A stretch of 64,000 bases of DNA from an uncultured Muribaculaceae bacterium (GTDB taxonomy: Bacteria; Bacteroidota; Bacteroidia; Bacteroidales; Muribaculaceae): the NCBI GenBank assembly GCA_910586895.1, contig CAJUIW010000010.1:1-64000 (forward strand), given 5' to 3'. Shown in pieces: positions 50,975 to 58,798 of the stretch. How positions within the stretch are numbered: the first letter of the stretch is position 1; the number at the start of each line of letters is the position of its first letter. The translations under genes and the position numbers were made by a program. Under the pieces are notes generated by a model. The model saw only the letters and a list, made by a program, of their open reading frames with translations. It searched no databases and was not told where the DNA came from.

Positions 50975-52564
50975 ATGATACGAAGATTATCATTGCTGAC
51001 GCTCTGTGTGGTATCGGCTCTCGGACTCATGGCTTACGAGGGGCCGGTGATGGGGTGGAGCTCGTGGAATACCTATAGGGTGAATATCTCCGACAGCCTT
51101 ATCAAGAAGCAGGCTGATGCTATGGCCAATACCGGCCTGGCCAAAGCCGGCTACCGTTATGTAAATATTGACGATGGTTTTTTTGGCGGCCGTGATGCCG
51201 ATGGACGGCTTCTTGCCCATCCCAAGAGATTCCCCTCGGGGCTGAAACCGGTGGCCGATCATATCCACTCGCTCGGACTCAAGGCCGGAATATACAGCGA
51301 CGGAGGGCGTAATACATGCGGTAATTATTTCGATAAGGACACTATAGCTACCGGAGTAGGGCTGTATGGACATGATGAACAGGATGCGCAGTTCTATTTC
51401 AATGACATGGGCTTTGACTTTATCAAGGTGGATTTCTGCGGAGGTAATGCCAAGCAGAATTATGAGCGTCTGACTCTTGACGAGCGTACCCGTTATGAAG
51501 CCATAGCCGAGGCTATCCGTAAGACCGGACGTGATGATGTGAAGCTGAACATATGCCGCTGGGATTTCCCGGGCGTGTGGGCCGCAGATATCGCTGCGTC
51601 ATGGCGCATATCGCATGACATAGCTCCGCGATGGAAATGGATCAAGGATATAATCAATCAGAATCTGTATCTTTCGGCCTACTGCCGTAACGGGAAGTTC
51701 AATGATATGGATATGCTCGAAGTGGGGCGCGGTATGACCCCTGACGAGGACCGCACGCATTTCGGAATCTGGAGTATCATGTCATCGCCGCTGATGATAG
51801 GGTGTGACATGACAACACTGTCGCCCGAAACGTTCCGTCTGCTTACCTCGCCCGACCTTATAGCTATAAATCAGGATCCTCTTGCGCTGCAGGCATATCC
51901 TGTGGCTTATGATTCAGGAGCGATAGTTCTTGTCAAGGACCTGAAGCAGCGTCATGGGCTGAAGCGTGCTTTCGCCGTGTATAACCCGACGGATTCGGTA
52001 GTTGATATCACAGTGGATATGGCAGCTCTTGACCTTGCCGGCCGGGTGCATCTCAAGGATGCCTATGGCGTCAAGGCAGATACGGCGGTGACAGGAGAGG
52101 TGACGCTGTCCATACCTCCCCACGGTACTGAAATATATATTGCCGATGCCGAGCGGCGTCTTGACCGTACATATTACGGCGCTGAGACTGCATATATCGG
52201 TAACTATCAGGAGATAAAAAATCCGGTTGAGGCACGAACCGGCTACTATCGTGACAGAGCGGAGGGAAATGGCGCTTATGCGGCCAACTTAGGCGGTTCG
52301 GAGGATAACTATCTGGAATGGAGTAATGTACATGTGTCAACTCCCGGAAAATACCGTATGGCTGTACGCTCACTGACTGACGAGCCACGCACGGCACGCG
52401 TATATGTCGATGGGAAAGAGCGCGGTCAGCTGAAGTTTACAGGTAAAGGCGATGCTTCGCTTATGTTGAAGCTTTCTGCCGGCGAACACTCCATCAGGCT
52501 TTGCAATACTGAAGCGCAGATGCCTGATATAGACTTCATGCGGCTGCAACCTGAAAATTTGTAG
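50975..52564 (+). CDS. GH27 alpha-galactosidase with C-terminal carbohydrate-binding module
   Basis: The 529-residue secreted enzyme has a signal peptide (LLTLCVVSALGLMA) and the GH27 barrel: GPVMGWSSWNTY, YVNIDDGFF, the nucleophile Asp in FIKVDFCGG (about residue 156), the acid/base Asp in WRISHDI (about 216) and SSPLMIGCDM. A beta domain (about 320-390) and a C-terminal module of CBM6/35 type (about 400-525, AEGNGAYAANLGGSEDNYLEW) follow. It removes terminal alpha-D-galactose (or alpha-GalNAc/arabinopyranose in some members). It lies next to the SusCD pair as part of the same utilisation locus. Confidence 0.94.
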   Translation: MIRRLSLLTLCVVSALGLMAYEGPVMGWSSWNTYRVNISDSLIKKQADAMANTGLAKAGYRYVNIDDGFFGGRDADGRLLAHPKRFPSGLKPVADHIHSLGLKAGIYSDGGRNTCGNYFDKDTIATGVGLYGHDEQDAQFYFNDMGFDFIKVDFCGGNAKQNYERLTLDERTRYEAIAEAIRKTGRDDVKLNICRWDFPGVWAADIAASWRISHDIAPRWKWIKDIINQNLYLSAYCRNGKFNDMDMLEVGRGMTPDEDRTHFGIWSIMSSPLMIGCDMTTLSPETFRLLTSPDLIAINQDPLALQAYPVAYDSGAIVLVKDLKQRHGLKRAFAVYNPTDSVVDITVDMAALDLAGRVHLKDAYGVKADTAVTGEVTLSIPPHGTEIYIADAERRLDRTYYGAETAYIGNYQEIKNPVEARTGYYRDRAEGNGAYAANLGGSEDNYLEWSNVHVSTPGKYRMAVRSLTDEPRTARVYVDGKERGQLKFTGKGDASLMLKLSAGEHSIRLCNTEAQMPDIDFMRLQPENL

Positions 52565-52572
52565 AAAAGATG

Positions 52573-52589
52573 TTACCGCATGGCGGTAA
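52573..52589 (+). terminator. Short hairpin after GH27 gene
   Basis: TTACCGC and GCGGTAA form a 7-bp stem around an ATG loop, 8 bases after the stop. The tail (ATAATTAAATGG) is weak, so termination may be incomplete. Confidence 0.5.
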
Positions 52590-52630
52590 ATAATTAAATG
52601 GTGTGAAAAAAGTGCTTGTTAGGCTGAAAT

Positions 52631-52646
52631 GTTGTAATTTTACAAC
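52631..52646. promoter_or_regulatory. Inverted repeat before the legB operon
   Basis: GTTGTAA and TTACAAC are inverted copies with two bases between them, 25 bases before the ATG at 52672. The right part overlaps TAATTTTA (52635-52642), which is one base from a -7 element, so the repeat could be an operator on the promoter. No proper -33 is seen. Confidence 0.5.
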
Positions 52647-52671
52647 TTGAAACTAACAAAGCATTTTTTTT

Positions 52672-53655
52672 ATGGGTGACAAGAAGGTACTTGTGACGGG
52701 AGCCGATGGATTTATCGGGTCGCATCTGACAGAACAGCTGCTTGCTGAAGGTTATGATGTGCGGGCTCTGTGCATGTATAACTCTTTTAACGACTGGGGG
52801 TGGCTCAACGATGTGCGTCATCCGCGGCTTGAGATTGTGTGCGGCGATGTGCGCGATGCTGATTTCTGCCGCCATATAACCCGTGGATGCAGCACGGTGT
52901 ATCATCTTGCTGCCCTGATAGCCATTCCTTACAGCTATGTGGCACCTGACAGCTATGTAGATACCAATATAAAAGGGACCCTCAATATGTGTCAGGCCGC
53001 ACGCGACCTCGGAGTGGAGCGGCTCGTGGTCACCTCAACCAGCGAGGTGTACGGCACAGCCATGTATGTGCCTATCGATGAGAAGCACCCGCGTCAGCCT
53101 CAATCACCCTATTCGGCTACGAAGATAGGTGCTGATGCCATAGCCAAGAGTTTCTACAATGCCTTTGATCTGCCGGTAGTGATAGCCCGGCCTTTCAATA
53201 CTTACGGTCCTCGTCAGAGCGCACGTGCCATAATTCCTACTATCATATCGCAGATAGCCTCAGGCAAACGTGAGATAAAGGTGGGCGACCTTACTCCCAC
53301 GCGCGATTTCAACTTCGTGGCTGACACTGCCGCCGGATTTATCGCCCTCGGCAATACCCCCGGTATCGAGGGTCAGGAGATAAATATAGCCACCGGTACC
53401 GAGGTGAGCATGAAGGAGACTCTTGAAACCATAGCGCGTGTCATGGGGGCTGAGGTAAGCTATATAACCGATGAGCAACGCCTGCGTCCGTCGAAAAGCG
53501 AGGTGTTCCGTCTGTGCGGCGACAATACCAAGATAACATCGCTCACTGACTGGCGTCCGCGTTTCACGCTCGAAGAGGGCCTGCGTGCCACTGCCGAGTG
53601 GTTTGTACGTCCGGAAAATCTGGCAAAGTATAAAACGGATATCTATAACAGATAA
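52672..53655 (+). CDS. legB: NAD-dependent sugar 4,6-dehydratase (LegB-like)
   Basis: The 327-residue extended SDR has VTGADGFIGSHLTE at the N-terminus, the TSTSEVYGTA catalytic stretch, the YSATK Tyr/Lys pair and ARPFNTYGPRQS. It matches the LegB type, which converts GDP- or UDP-GlcNAc to the 4-keto-6-deoxy sugar, the step before an aminotransferase (LegC). No aminotransferase is next to it or anywhere in the window. It heads a three-gene operon with an acyltransferase and a nonulosonate synthase, on the other side of the SusCD/GH27 locus from the five-gene block. Confidence 0.82.
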   Translation: MGDKKVLVTGADGFIGSHLTEQLLAEGYDVRALCMYNSFNDWGWLNDVRHPRLEIVCGDVRDADFCRHITRGCSTVYHLAALIAIPYSYVAPDSYVDTNIKGTLNMCQAARDLGVERLVVTSTSEVYGTAMYVPIDEKHPRQPQSPYSATKIGADAIAKSFYNAFDLPVVIARPFNTYGPRQSARAIIPTIISQIASGKREIKVGDLTPTRDFNFVADTAAGFIALGNTPGIEGQEINIATGTEVSMKETLETIARVMGAEVSYITDEQRLRPSKSEVFRLCGDNTKITSLTDWRPRFTLEEGLRATAEWFVRPENLAKYKTDIYNR

Positions 53656-53663
53656 GAGTTGCT

Positions 53664-54293
53664 GTGGATAAGCCTGTTTACTTCATAGGTGGAGGCGGAC
53701 ACGCCGTGTCGGTGCTCAATGTGGCCCGCGAAACCGGTCGAGAGCCGGCGGGGTATGTTGATGTCGCTGAGCATGGCTCCATGTCACTGCCATATTCCGG
53801 ATCCGACTCCGGATTTATGGCGCTTGTCGCTCCCGAAGATGCCGAGGTGCATATTACTGTTGTGGCTGGTGCCGGGTGCGACATGTCGCTGCGACGTAAG
53901 CTGATTGACCGCTACTCGTCCTATCCGGCGGCTACCTATGTGGCCGGAAGTGCAGTGGTGGTTACCGGAAGTGCTATAGGCGATGGCTCCGCAGTGATGC
54001 ATGGCGCCGTGATAAACGGTGCGGAAATAGGACGTCACTGTGTGGTCAATACCGGAGCTGTGGTGGAGCATGGATGTAAGCTGGGCGATAATGTGTTTGT
54101 AGGTCCCGGTGCTGTGATATGCGGAGGTGTGGAGATTGGTCCGGACGTATTTATCGGAGCCGGCGCCACGGTCCGTAACGGTGTGAGCATATGCTCCGGA
54201 GCGAGTGTGGCTATGAGTGCCGCGGTGATACATTCTATAGAACAGCCGGGAATATATGGCGGGGTACCCGCCCGTAAACTGGATATGGCATGA
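53664..54293 (+). CDS. NeuD/PglD-type sugar acyltransferase (LegH-like)
   Basis: The 209-residue product begins with a GTG at 53664 (MDKPVYFIGGGGHAVSVL), eight bases after legB. It has the NeuD/PglD layout: an N-terminal nucleotide-sugar-binding domain with FIGGGGHA and a C-terminal left-handed beta helix of hexapeptide repeats (VFVGPGAVICGGVEIG). The catalytic His is in NTGAVVEHG, about residue 131. In the legionaminic acid route LegH N-acetylates the 4-amino sugar, so its presence implies an aminotransferase somewhere. It overlaps the synthase gene as ATGA. Confidence 0.83.
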   Translation: MDKPVYFIGGGGHAVSVLNVARETGREPAGYVDVAEHGSMSLPYSGSDSGFMALVAPEDAEVHITVVAGAGCDMSLRRKLIDRYSSYPAATYVAGSAVVVTGSAIGDGSAVMHGAVINGAEIGRHCVVNTGAVVEHGCKLGDNVFVGPGAVICGGVEIGPDVFIGAGATVRNGVSICSGASVAMSAAVIHSIEQPGIYGGVPARKLDMA

Positions 54294-55321
54294 CTGAACG
54301 TATGAATAAGCAGCACACACTGATAATAGCTGAGGCTGGAGTGAATCATAACGGTAGTCTGGCTACAGCTATAGAGATGGTGAAGGCCGCTGCTGCCGCC
54401 GGGGCTGACTTCGTGAAGTTTCAGACATTCAAAGCTGAGAATCTCGTATCGGTATCGGCCAGGAAGGCTGAATACCAGATAGCCAACTGTGGCGACGATT
54501 ATGACGACAATACGCAGCTTGGTATGCTCCGCAAGCTTGAACTTGACAGCGATGATTTTGCTGCCCTTTCCGAGGAGTGCCGTAAGGCAGGAATCGGATT
54601 CCTATCATCGCCGTTTGACAATGAAAGTATCGATCTGCTTGCTGCGATAGGGCAGGATTACTGGAAGATTCCATCGGGAGAGATAACCAATCTGCCATAC
54701 TTGCGCCGCATAGGAGCGCTGGGCGGGCGTGTGATTATGTCGACCGGCATGTGCTGTATGGATGATATAGAGGCTGCTGTGAGGATTGTTGAGGAGGCCG
54801 GTACGCCACGCAGCCAGATATATCTGCTTCACTGCAATACGCAGTATCCTACCCCGATGACCGATGTCAATCTGCGCGCCATGCGTGCGCTTGAGCATCT
54901 CGGGTGCGCCGGCGTGGGCTACAGCGACCATACCGAGGGCATCGAAGTGCCTGTCGCTGCTGTAGCGCTCGGTGCAGAAGTTATTGAAAAACATTTCACT
55001 CTTGACCGCGGTATGCCGGGCCCTGACCACAAGGCCTCGCTTGAACCGCAGGAACTGTCAGCTATGGTCAGTTCAATCCGCAATATCGAGCTTGCGCTTG
55101 GCTCGGCCGACAAATGTGTCAGCACGAGTGAGTCGGCCAACAGGGCTGTAGCCCGTAAAAGTATTGTGGCTCTGTGTGATATCCCCGAGGGGGAGATACT
55201 CACAGAGAAAAACATCACGGTAAAACGTCCGGGAAGCGGCTTGTCGCCTATGCTCTGGGACTCCGTACTCGGTACGAAAGCTGTTCGAAGCTTCTCGGCC
55301 GATGAATTGATAGAAATTTAA
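54290..55321 (+). CDS. legI: Nonulosonic acid synthase (NeuB/LegI)
   Basis: The 343-residue NeuB-family enzyme condenses phosphoenolpyruvate with a 6-carbon sugar to give the 9-carbon acid. It has IIAEAGVNHNGSLATA, DFVKFQTFKAENLV, SSPFDNESIDLL, KIPSGEITNLPYL, GYSDHTEGIEVP, FTLDRGMPGPDHKASLEP and a C-terminal SAF domain (about 290-343). Whether the substrate is ManNAc or the diacetylated 2,4-diamino sugar cannot be read directly; the LegB-like and NeuD-like partners favour legionaminic acid. The start overlaps the acyltransferase stop by four bases. Confidence 0.88.
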   Translation: MTERMNKQHTLIIAEAGVNHNGSLATAIEMVKAAAAAGADFVKFQTFKAENLVSVSARKAEYQIANCGDDYDDNTQLGMLRKLELDSDDFAALSEECRKAGIGFLSSPFDNESIDLLAAIGQDYWKIPSGEITNLPYLRRIGALGGRVIMSTGMCCMDDIEAAVRIVEEAGTPRSQIYLLHCNTQYPTPMTDVNLRAMRALEHLGCAGVGYSDHTEGIEVPVAAVALGAEVIEKHFTLDRGMPGPDHKASLEPQELSAMVSSIRNIELALGSADKCVSTSESANRAVARKSIVALCDIPEGEILTEKNITVKRPGSGLSPMLWDSVLGTKAVRSFSADELIEI

Positions 55322-55353
55322 TTTATTGTGTAATAATTAGACCTGAAAAAAGT

Positions 55354-56136
55354 ATGAAATTTAGAAAATTAATCTCATTTTTTGCATCGGTTGCTATGCT
55401 CGGTGCTTTCACATCATGTATTGACAATGACGATTCTTCAGTTGCAGTGTTCGGAGTCGGCATTGATTCAAGCCTGTTCAATGACAACGGCGTATTCAAG
55501 GAAGTGGACATGGTGTCGCCCAATGGCTCCCTGTATATCAACGGACTTACCTTTGCCCGCGATGTCAACACCATGTATCAGTCATTCACCGGTTTCCAGC
55601 CCTCAATGGTAATCAATAACGAAGTGACTGAAAATTATTGGCCTAACGAGCAGTGGGGTGTAGTTGACAAGTCACAGTCAGCAAACAATAAATATTCATT
55701 CCTGGTGGGTTATTGGAACTCAATGGAGACAACTACTGATATTCCTGCCAATCCTTCATGTAAGGTTGCTCCTGCTACTAAGATGAACTCTTTCAAGCCT
55801 CTTTACGTGTTCATATCCAACAGCACTGTCACCTATACAGCCATGGCTAAAGGTCTTGGTACATATTCTCGTAAGTTCGAGGCCGGCGATGTGTGCAAAC
55901 TTCTTATCTACGGTGTGAAGAACAATGTGCGTACCCGCCCTGTTGAATTTGTACTCGGCAGCTGCGACTCTAACGGTGTGTTCAAAGGTGTTGACCAGTG
56001 GACTGCAGTCGATGTAAAAGAGCTTGGCGATGTTGACTATATCTATTTCCAGATGACATCAACTGATACCGGCGAATACGGAATCAACACCCCCACATAT
56101 TTCTGCTACTACGGTATGCAGGCTGAATACAACTGA
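55354..56136 (+). CDS. DUF4465 lipoprotein
   Basis: The 260-residue product has a lipobox signal (MLGAFTSCIDND) and the DUF4465 pattern of surface proteins: an early GSLYINGLTF, QWGVVDKSQSANNKYSFLVGYWNS, KFEAGDVCKLLIYGV and a final YIYFQMTSTDTGEYGINTPTYFC. DUF4465 proteins of Bacteroidetes are surface-exposed and one group binds vitamin B12-like ligands (BtuG-neighbour type) while others go with SusCD loci; the ligand here is unknown. It lies 32 bases after the synthase gene and 24 bases before rpoN. Confidence 0.8.
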   Translation: MKFRKLISFFASVAMLGAFTSCIDNDDSSVAVFGVGIDSSLFNDNGVFKEVDMVSPNGSLYINGLTFARDVNTMYQSFTGFQPSMVINNEVTENYWPNEQWGVVDKSQSANNKYSFLVGYWNSMETTTDIPANPSCKVAPATKMNSFKPLYVFISNSTVTYTAMAKGLGTYSRKFEAGDVCKLLIYGVKNNVRTRPVEFVLGSCDSNGVFKGVDQWTAVDVKELGDVDYIYFQMTSTDTGEYGINTPTYFCYYGMQAEYN

Positions 56137-56160
56137 TCAGCACCCCCTCTAATATAAGAT

Positions 56161-57585
56161 ATGGCAAATAGTGAATCGCTGAATCTCAATCTTCATCAAC
56201 GGCAGCAACAGACGTTGACCCCCATGCAGCTTCAATTTGTGAAGGTGCTGGAGATGAACGGTCCGGAGGTGGAGGACGAGGTTCAGCGCGCTCTTGATGA
56301 TAATCCGGCTCTTGAGGCAGTGACGCCTGAGGAGCCGGAACAGGAATCGTTCAATGAGAGCGCTGAGGAGATGCAGCTTGCCGATTACCGTAACGAGGAT
56401 GAAATTCCGTCATACCGGCTCGAAGCTAACAATCACAGCCGCGATGACCGGTATTATGAGCCGGTGGCTGTGGAGCGCGGTGAGAGCCTGATGGAATATC
56501 TTAACTCGCAGATAGCCGAGCTAAATCTGTCAGATACGGATAGGAAGGTGGCACGCTATATTGCCGGAAATATTGACGACAACGGATATATGTCGCGCGA
56601 CCTTGATGATATCGCTGACGACCTTGCTTTTCAGGCCGGGATAGATGTGGATGTCGATGAAGTGCGCCGCGTGTGGAACATAATCCGGACCCTTGACCCG
56701 GCCGGAGTTGGAGCAGTGGATCTGCGTGACTGCCTGCTCCTGCAGCTCCGCCGTATGGCAGGGGCCGATGCGGAACTGGCGCGTGAGATAGTGGAGCATT
56801 ATTTCGATCTGTTCTCACGCATGCACTATGACCGGCTCGAATCAATGCTTGGCGTAGGAGAGGACCGCTTTCGCGATGCCATGGAACTGATACGTACGCT
56901 CAATCCCAAGCCCGGGGCTTTGATAACCGGGGGAACAGATGATGAGCGTACGCGTCATATCACGCCTGACTTTAATGTGGATGCCGATGACAACGGTGTT
57001 ATAACGGTCACTCTACTGAGTCATCTGCCTCAACTGCAGATAGAAGCATCGTTCGCCGATGACCGTGCTGTCGGAGCGGCGAAGGGTGGCGCTTCGGAGG
57101 CGTCGCTGTTCATAAAGCAGAAGCGCGACGAAGCCTCCACGTTCATAAAGGTGATAGCCATGCGCCAACAGACGCTCTTCCGTGTGATGAGTGCCATAGT
57201 GAAGCTTCAGCGGGAATTCTTCCTGTCGGAGGATCCTGCCGATCTGAAGCCTATGATACTGAAGGATGTGGCTTCGATTACGGGCGATGACCTGTCGGTA
57301 ATAAGCCGTGCCACAGCCGGGAAGTATGTCGCCACACGTCAGGGTATCTATCCGTTGAAGTTTTTCTTCAATGAACGTCCAAAGGACTCTCTTGACGCGT
57401 CATCGCATGAAATCATGAGTGCGCTGCGCGACATTATAGATAAGGAGGATAAGAAGAATCCGCTCGCCGACTCGGCCATAGCCGATGAACTTTGCAAAGC
57501 CGGATATGATATAGCCCGCCGCACGGTGGCAAAATATCGTGAACGTCTGGGTATTCCGGTAGGTAGATTGCGTAAGCGCTTATGA
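56161..57585 (+). CDS. rpoN: RNA polymerase sigma-54 factor
   Basis: The 474-residue sigma-54 starts with the Q-rich activator-contact region (LNLHQRQQQTLTPMQLQFVK), then an acidic linker (about 55-110), the core-binding domain (ADYRNEDEI, GNIDDNGYM, LDPAGVGAVDLRDCLLLQL) and the DNA-binding C-terminus with the RpoN box ARRTVAKYRERLGIP about residues 452-466. It requires AAA+ activators; none is in the window. It appears co-oriented with its neighbours and has no obvious promoter of its own. Confidence 0.95.
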   Translation: MANSESLNLNLHQRQQQTLTPMQLQFVKVLEMNGPEVEDEVQRALDDNPALEAVTPEEPEQESFNESAEEMQLADYRNEDEIPSYRLEANNHSRDDRYYEPVAVERGESLMEYLNSQIAELNLSDTDRKVARYIAGNIDDNGYMSRDLDDIADDLAFQAGIDVDVDEVRRVWNIIRTLDPAGVGAVDLRDCLLLQLRRMAGADAELAREIVEHYFDLFSRMHYDRLESMLGVGEDRFRDAMELIRTLNPKPGALITGGTDDERTRHITPDFNVDADDNGVITVTLLSHLPQLQIEASFADDRAVGAAKGGASEASLFIKQKRDEASTFIKVIAMRQQTLFRVMSAIVKLQREFFLSEDPADLKPMILKDVASITGDDLSVISRATAGKYVATRQGIYPLKFFFNERPKDSLDASSHEIMSALRDIIDKEDKKNPLADSAIADELCKAGYDIARRTVAKYRERLGIPVGRLRKRL

Positions 57586-57644
57586 ACCATATATGTACGC
57601 ACTGCGTTGAACGATATAGTAATAACTCAAAATCCATATAAGTC

Positions 57645-58250
57645 ATGAAGAAGGCGGCAAGTCTGATATCCTTTATATTCTCACCGTTGCTGGTGCCCAC
57701 CTACGGTGTGTGCATAGCCATGCATACTACGGTGCTTTCCGTGTTACCGGCCCGTGTCCTCTGGGGGGTACCGCTGGTAGCCTTTATTGTGACATGTGTC
57801 ATGCCTCTGATAGCCATCGGAGGAATGTGGAAGCTCGGCTATGTCAAGGATATGGGCTTGAATAACCGCACGGAGCGTACGGCGCCCTATATCATCACGG
57901 CGGTGTGCTACATACTTTGTGGCGTATATCTCTACAGGTCAAATGCTCCCGCATGGCTTATCATGTTCATGGGGGGTGGCACTTTGGCTATTGTCGTGTC
58001 CATGGTGGTGAACCGATGGTGGAAAATCAGCGCGCACATGGCCGCCATGGGTGGCCTTCTTGCTCTTACCGTCAGGATCTCAATGAGCGATCTGGCCACG
58101 ACCGATATGATATGGTGGGTGTGCGGTGCCGTGATATGCTGCGGGCTTGTTGGCTCCTCAAGGTTATATTTGGAGCGTCATACTCTGATGCAGGTCATAG
58201 CCGGTACGGCAAATGGATTTGTATGTGTGCTCCTGATGTCGTTGCTCTGA
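57645..58250 (+). CDS. PAP2-like membrane protein with altered motif
   Basis: The 201-residue protein has five to six hydrophobic helices and remnants of the PAP2 phosphatase motifs: NNRTERTAPY, KISAHMAAMGG in place of PSGH, and SSRLYLERHTLMQV in place of SRxxxxxHxxxD. The last Asp is Gln here. It may be an inactive relative or a divergent lipid phosphatase. It lies 59 bases after rpoN and 41 bases before purE. A role in undecaprenyl or glycolipid phosphate turnover is a guess. Confidence 0.7.
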   Translation: MKKAASLISFIFSPLLVPTYGVCIAMHTTVLSVLPARVLWGVPLVAFIVTCVMPLIAIGGMWKLGYVKDMGLNNRTERTAPYIITAVCYILCGVYLYRSNAPAWLIMFMGGGTLAIVVSMVVNRWWKISAHMAAMGGLLALTVRISMSDLATTDMIWWVCGAVICCGLVGSSRLYLERHTLMQVIAGTANGFVCVLLMSLL

Positions 58251-58291
58251 ATTTTGAAAAAGAATAGTAAACCAATTATATTAAAAAGATT

Positions 58292-58798
58292 ATGAATCCG
58301 CAAGTAAGTATCATAATGGGAAGTATGTCCGATCTTCCCATTCTGCAGAAAGCAGCTCAGTTTCTTGACACGATGAAGGTGCCTTTCGAAATGAATGCCC
58401 TTTCAGCCCACCGCACTCCGGCAGAGGTGGAGCATTTTGCCCGCACAGCCCGCGACCGCGGTATCAAGGTGATTATCGCTGCTGCAGGTATGGCTGCCGC
58501 TCTCCCCGGGGTGATAGCTGCCATGACTCCGCTGCCTGTTATCGGTGTGCCTCTGAGCGCCACTCTTGAAGGTCGTGATGCCCTGATGTCAATCGTGCAG
58601 ATGCCTCCGGGCATAGCTGTGGCTACTGTAGGTATTGACGGTGCCATGAACGCCGCTGTGCTTGCCGTGCAGATACTTGCTGTGTCGGATGCTGAGGTGG
58701 CTGCGCGTCTCGACGAATACCGCAGCCGTCTGCAGGATAAGATAGTCAAGGCCAATGCTGACCTCAAGGAGGTAAAGTATGAATTCAAGACCAACTGA
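58292..58798 (+). CDS. purE: N5-carboxyaminoimidazole ribonucleotide mutase
   Basis: The 168-residue class I PurE moves the carboxyl group of N5-CAIR to C4, giving CAIR in purine synthesis. The active-site segments IIMGSMSDLP, LSAHRTP and AAAGMAAALPGVIA are clear. Its last 20 bases overlap ispG in another frame, so the two are coupled. Confidence 0.96.
   Translation: MNPQVSIIMGSMSDLPILQKAAQFLDTMKVPFEMNALSAHRTPAEVEHFARTARDRGIKVIIAAAGMAAALPGVIAAMTPLPVIGVPLSATLEGRDALMSIVQMPPGIAVATVGIDGAMNAAVLAVQILAVSDAEVAARLDEYRSRLQDKIVKANADLKEVKYEFKTN

Noticed and set aside
53784..54320. Minus-strand open frame with Tyr/His/Ser-rich repeats
   Set aside because: Its repeats are the antisense of the hexapeptide repeats of the NeuD-like acyltransferase.
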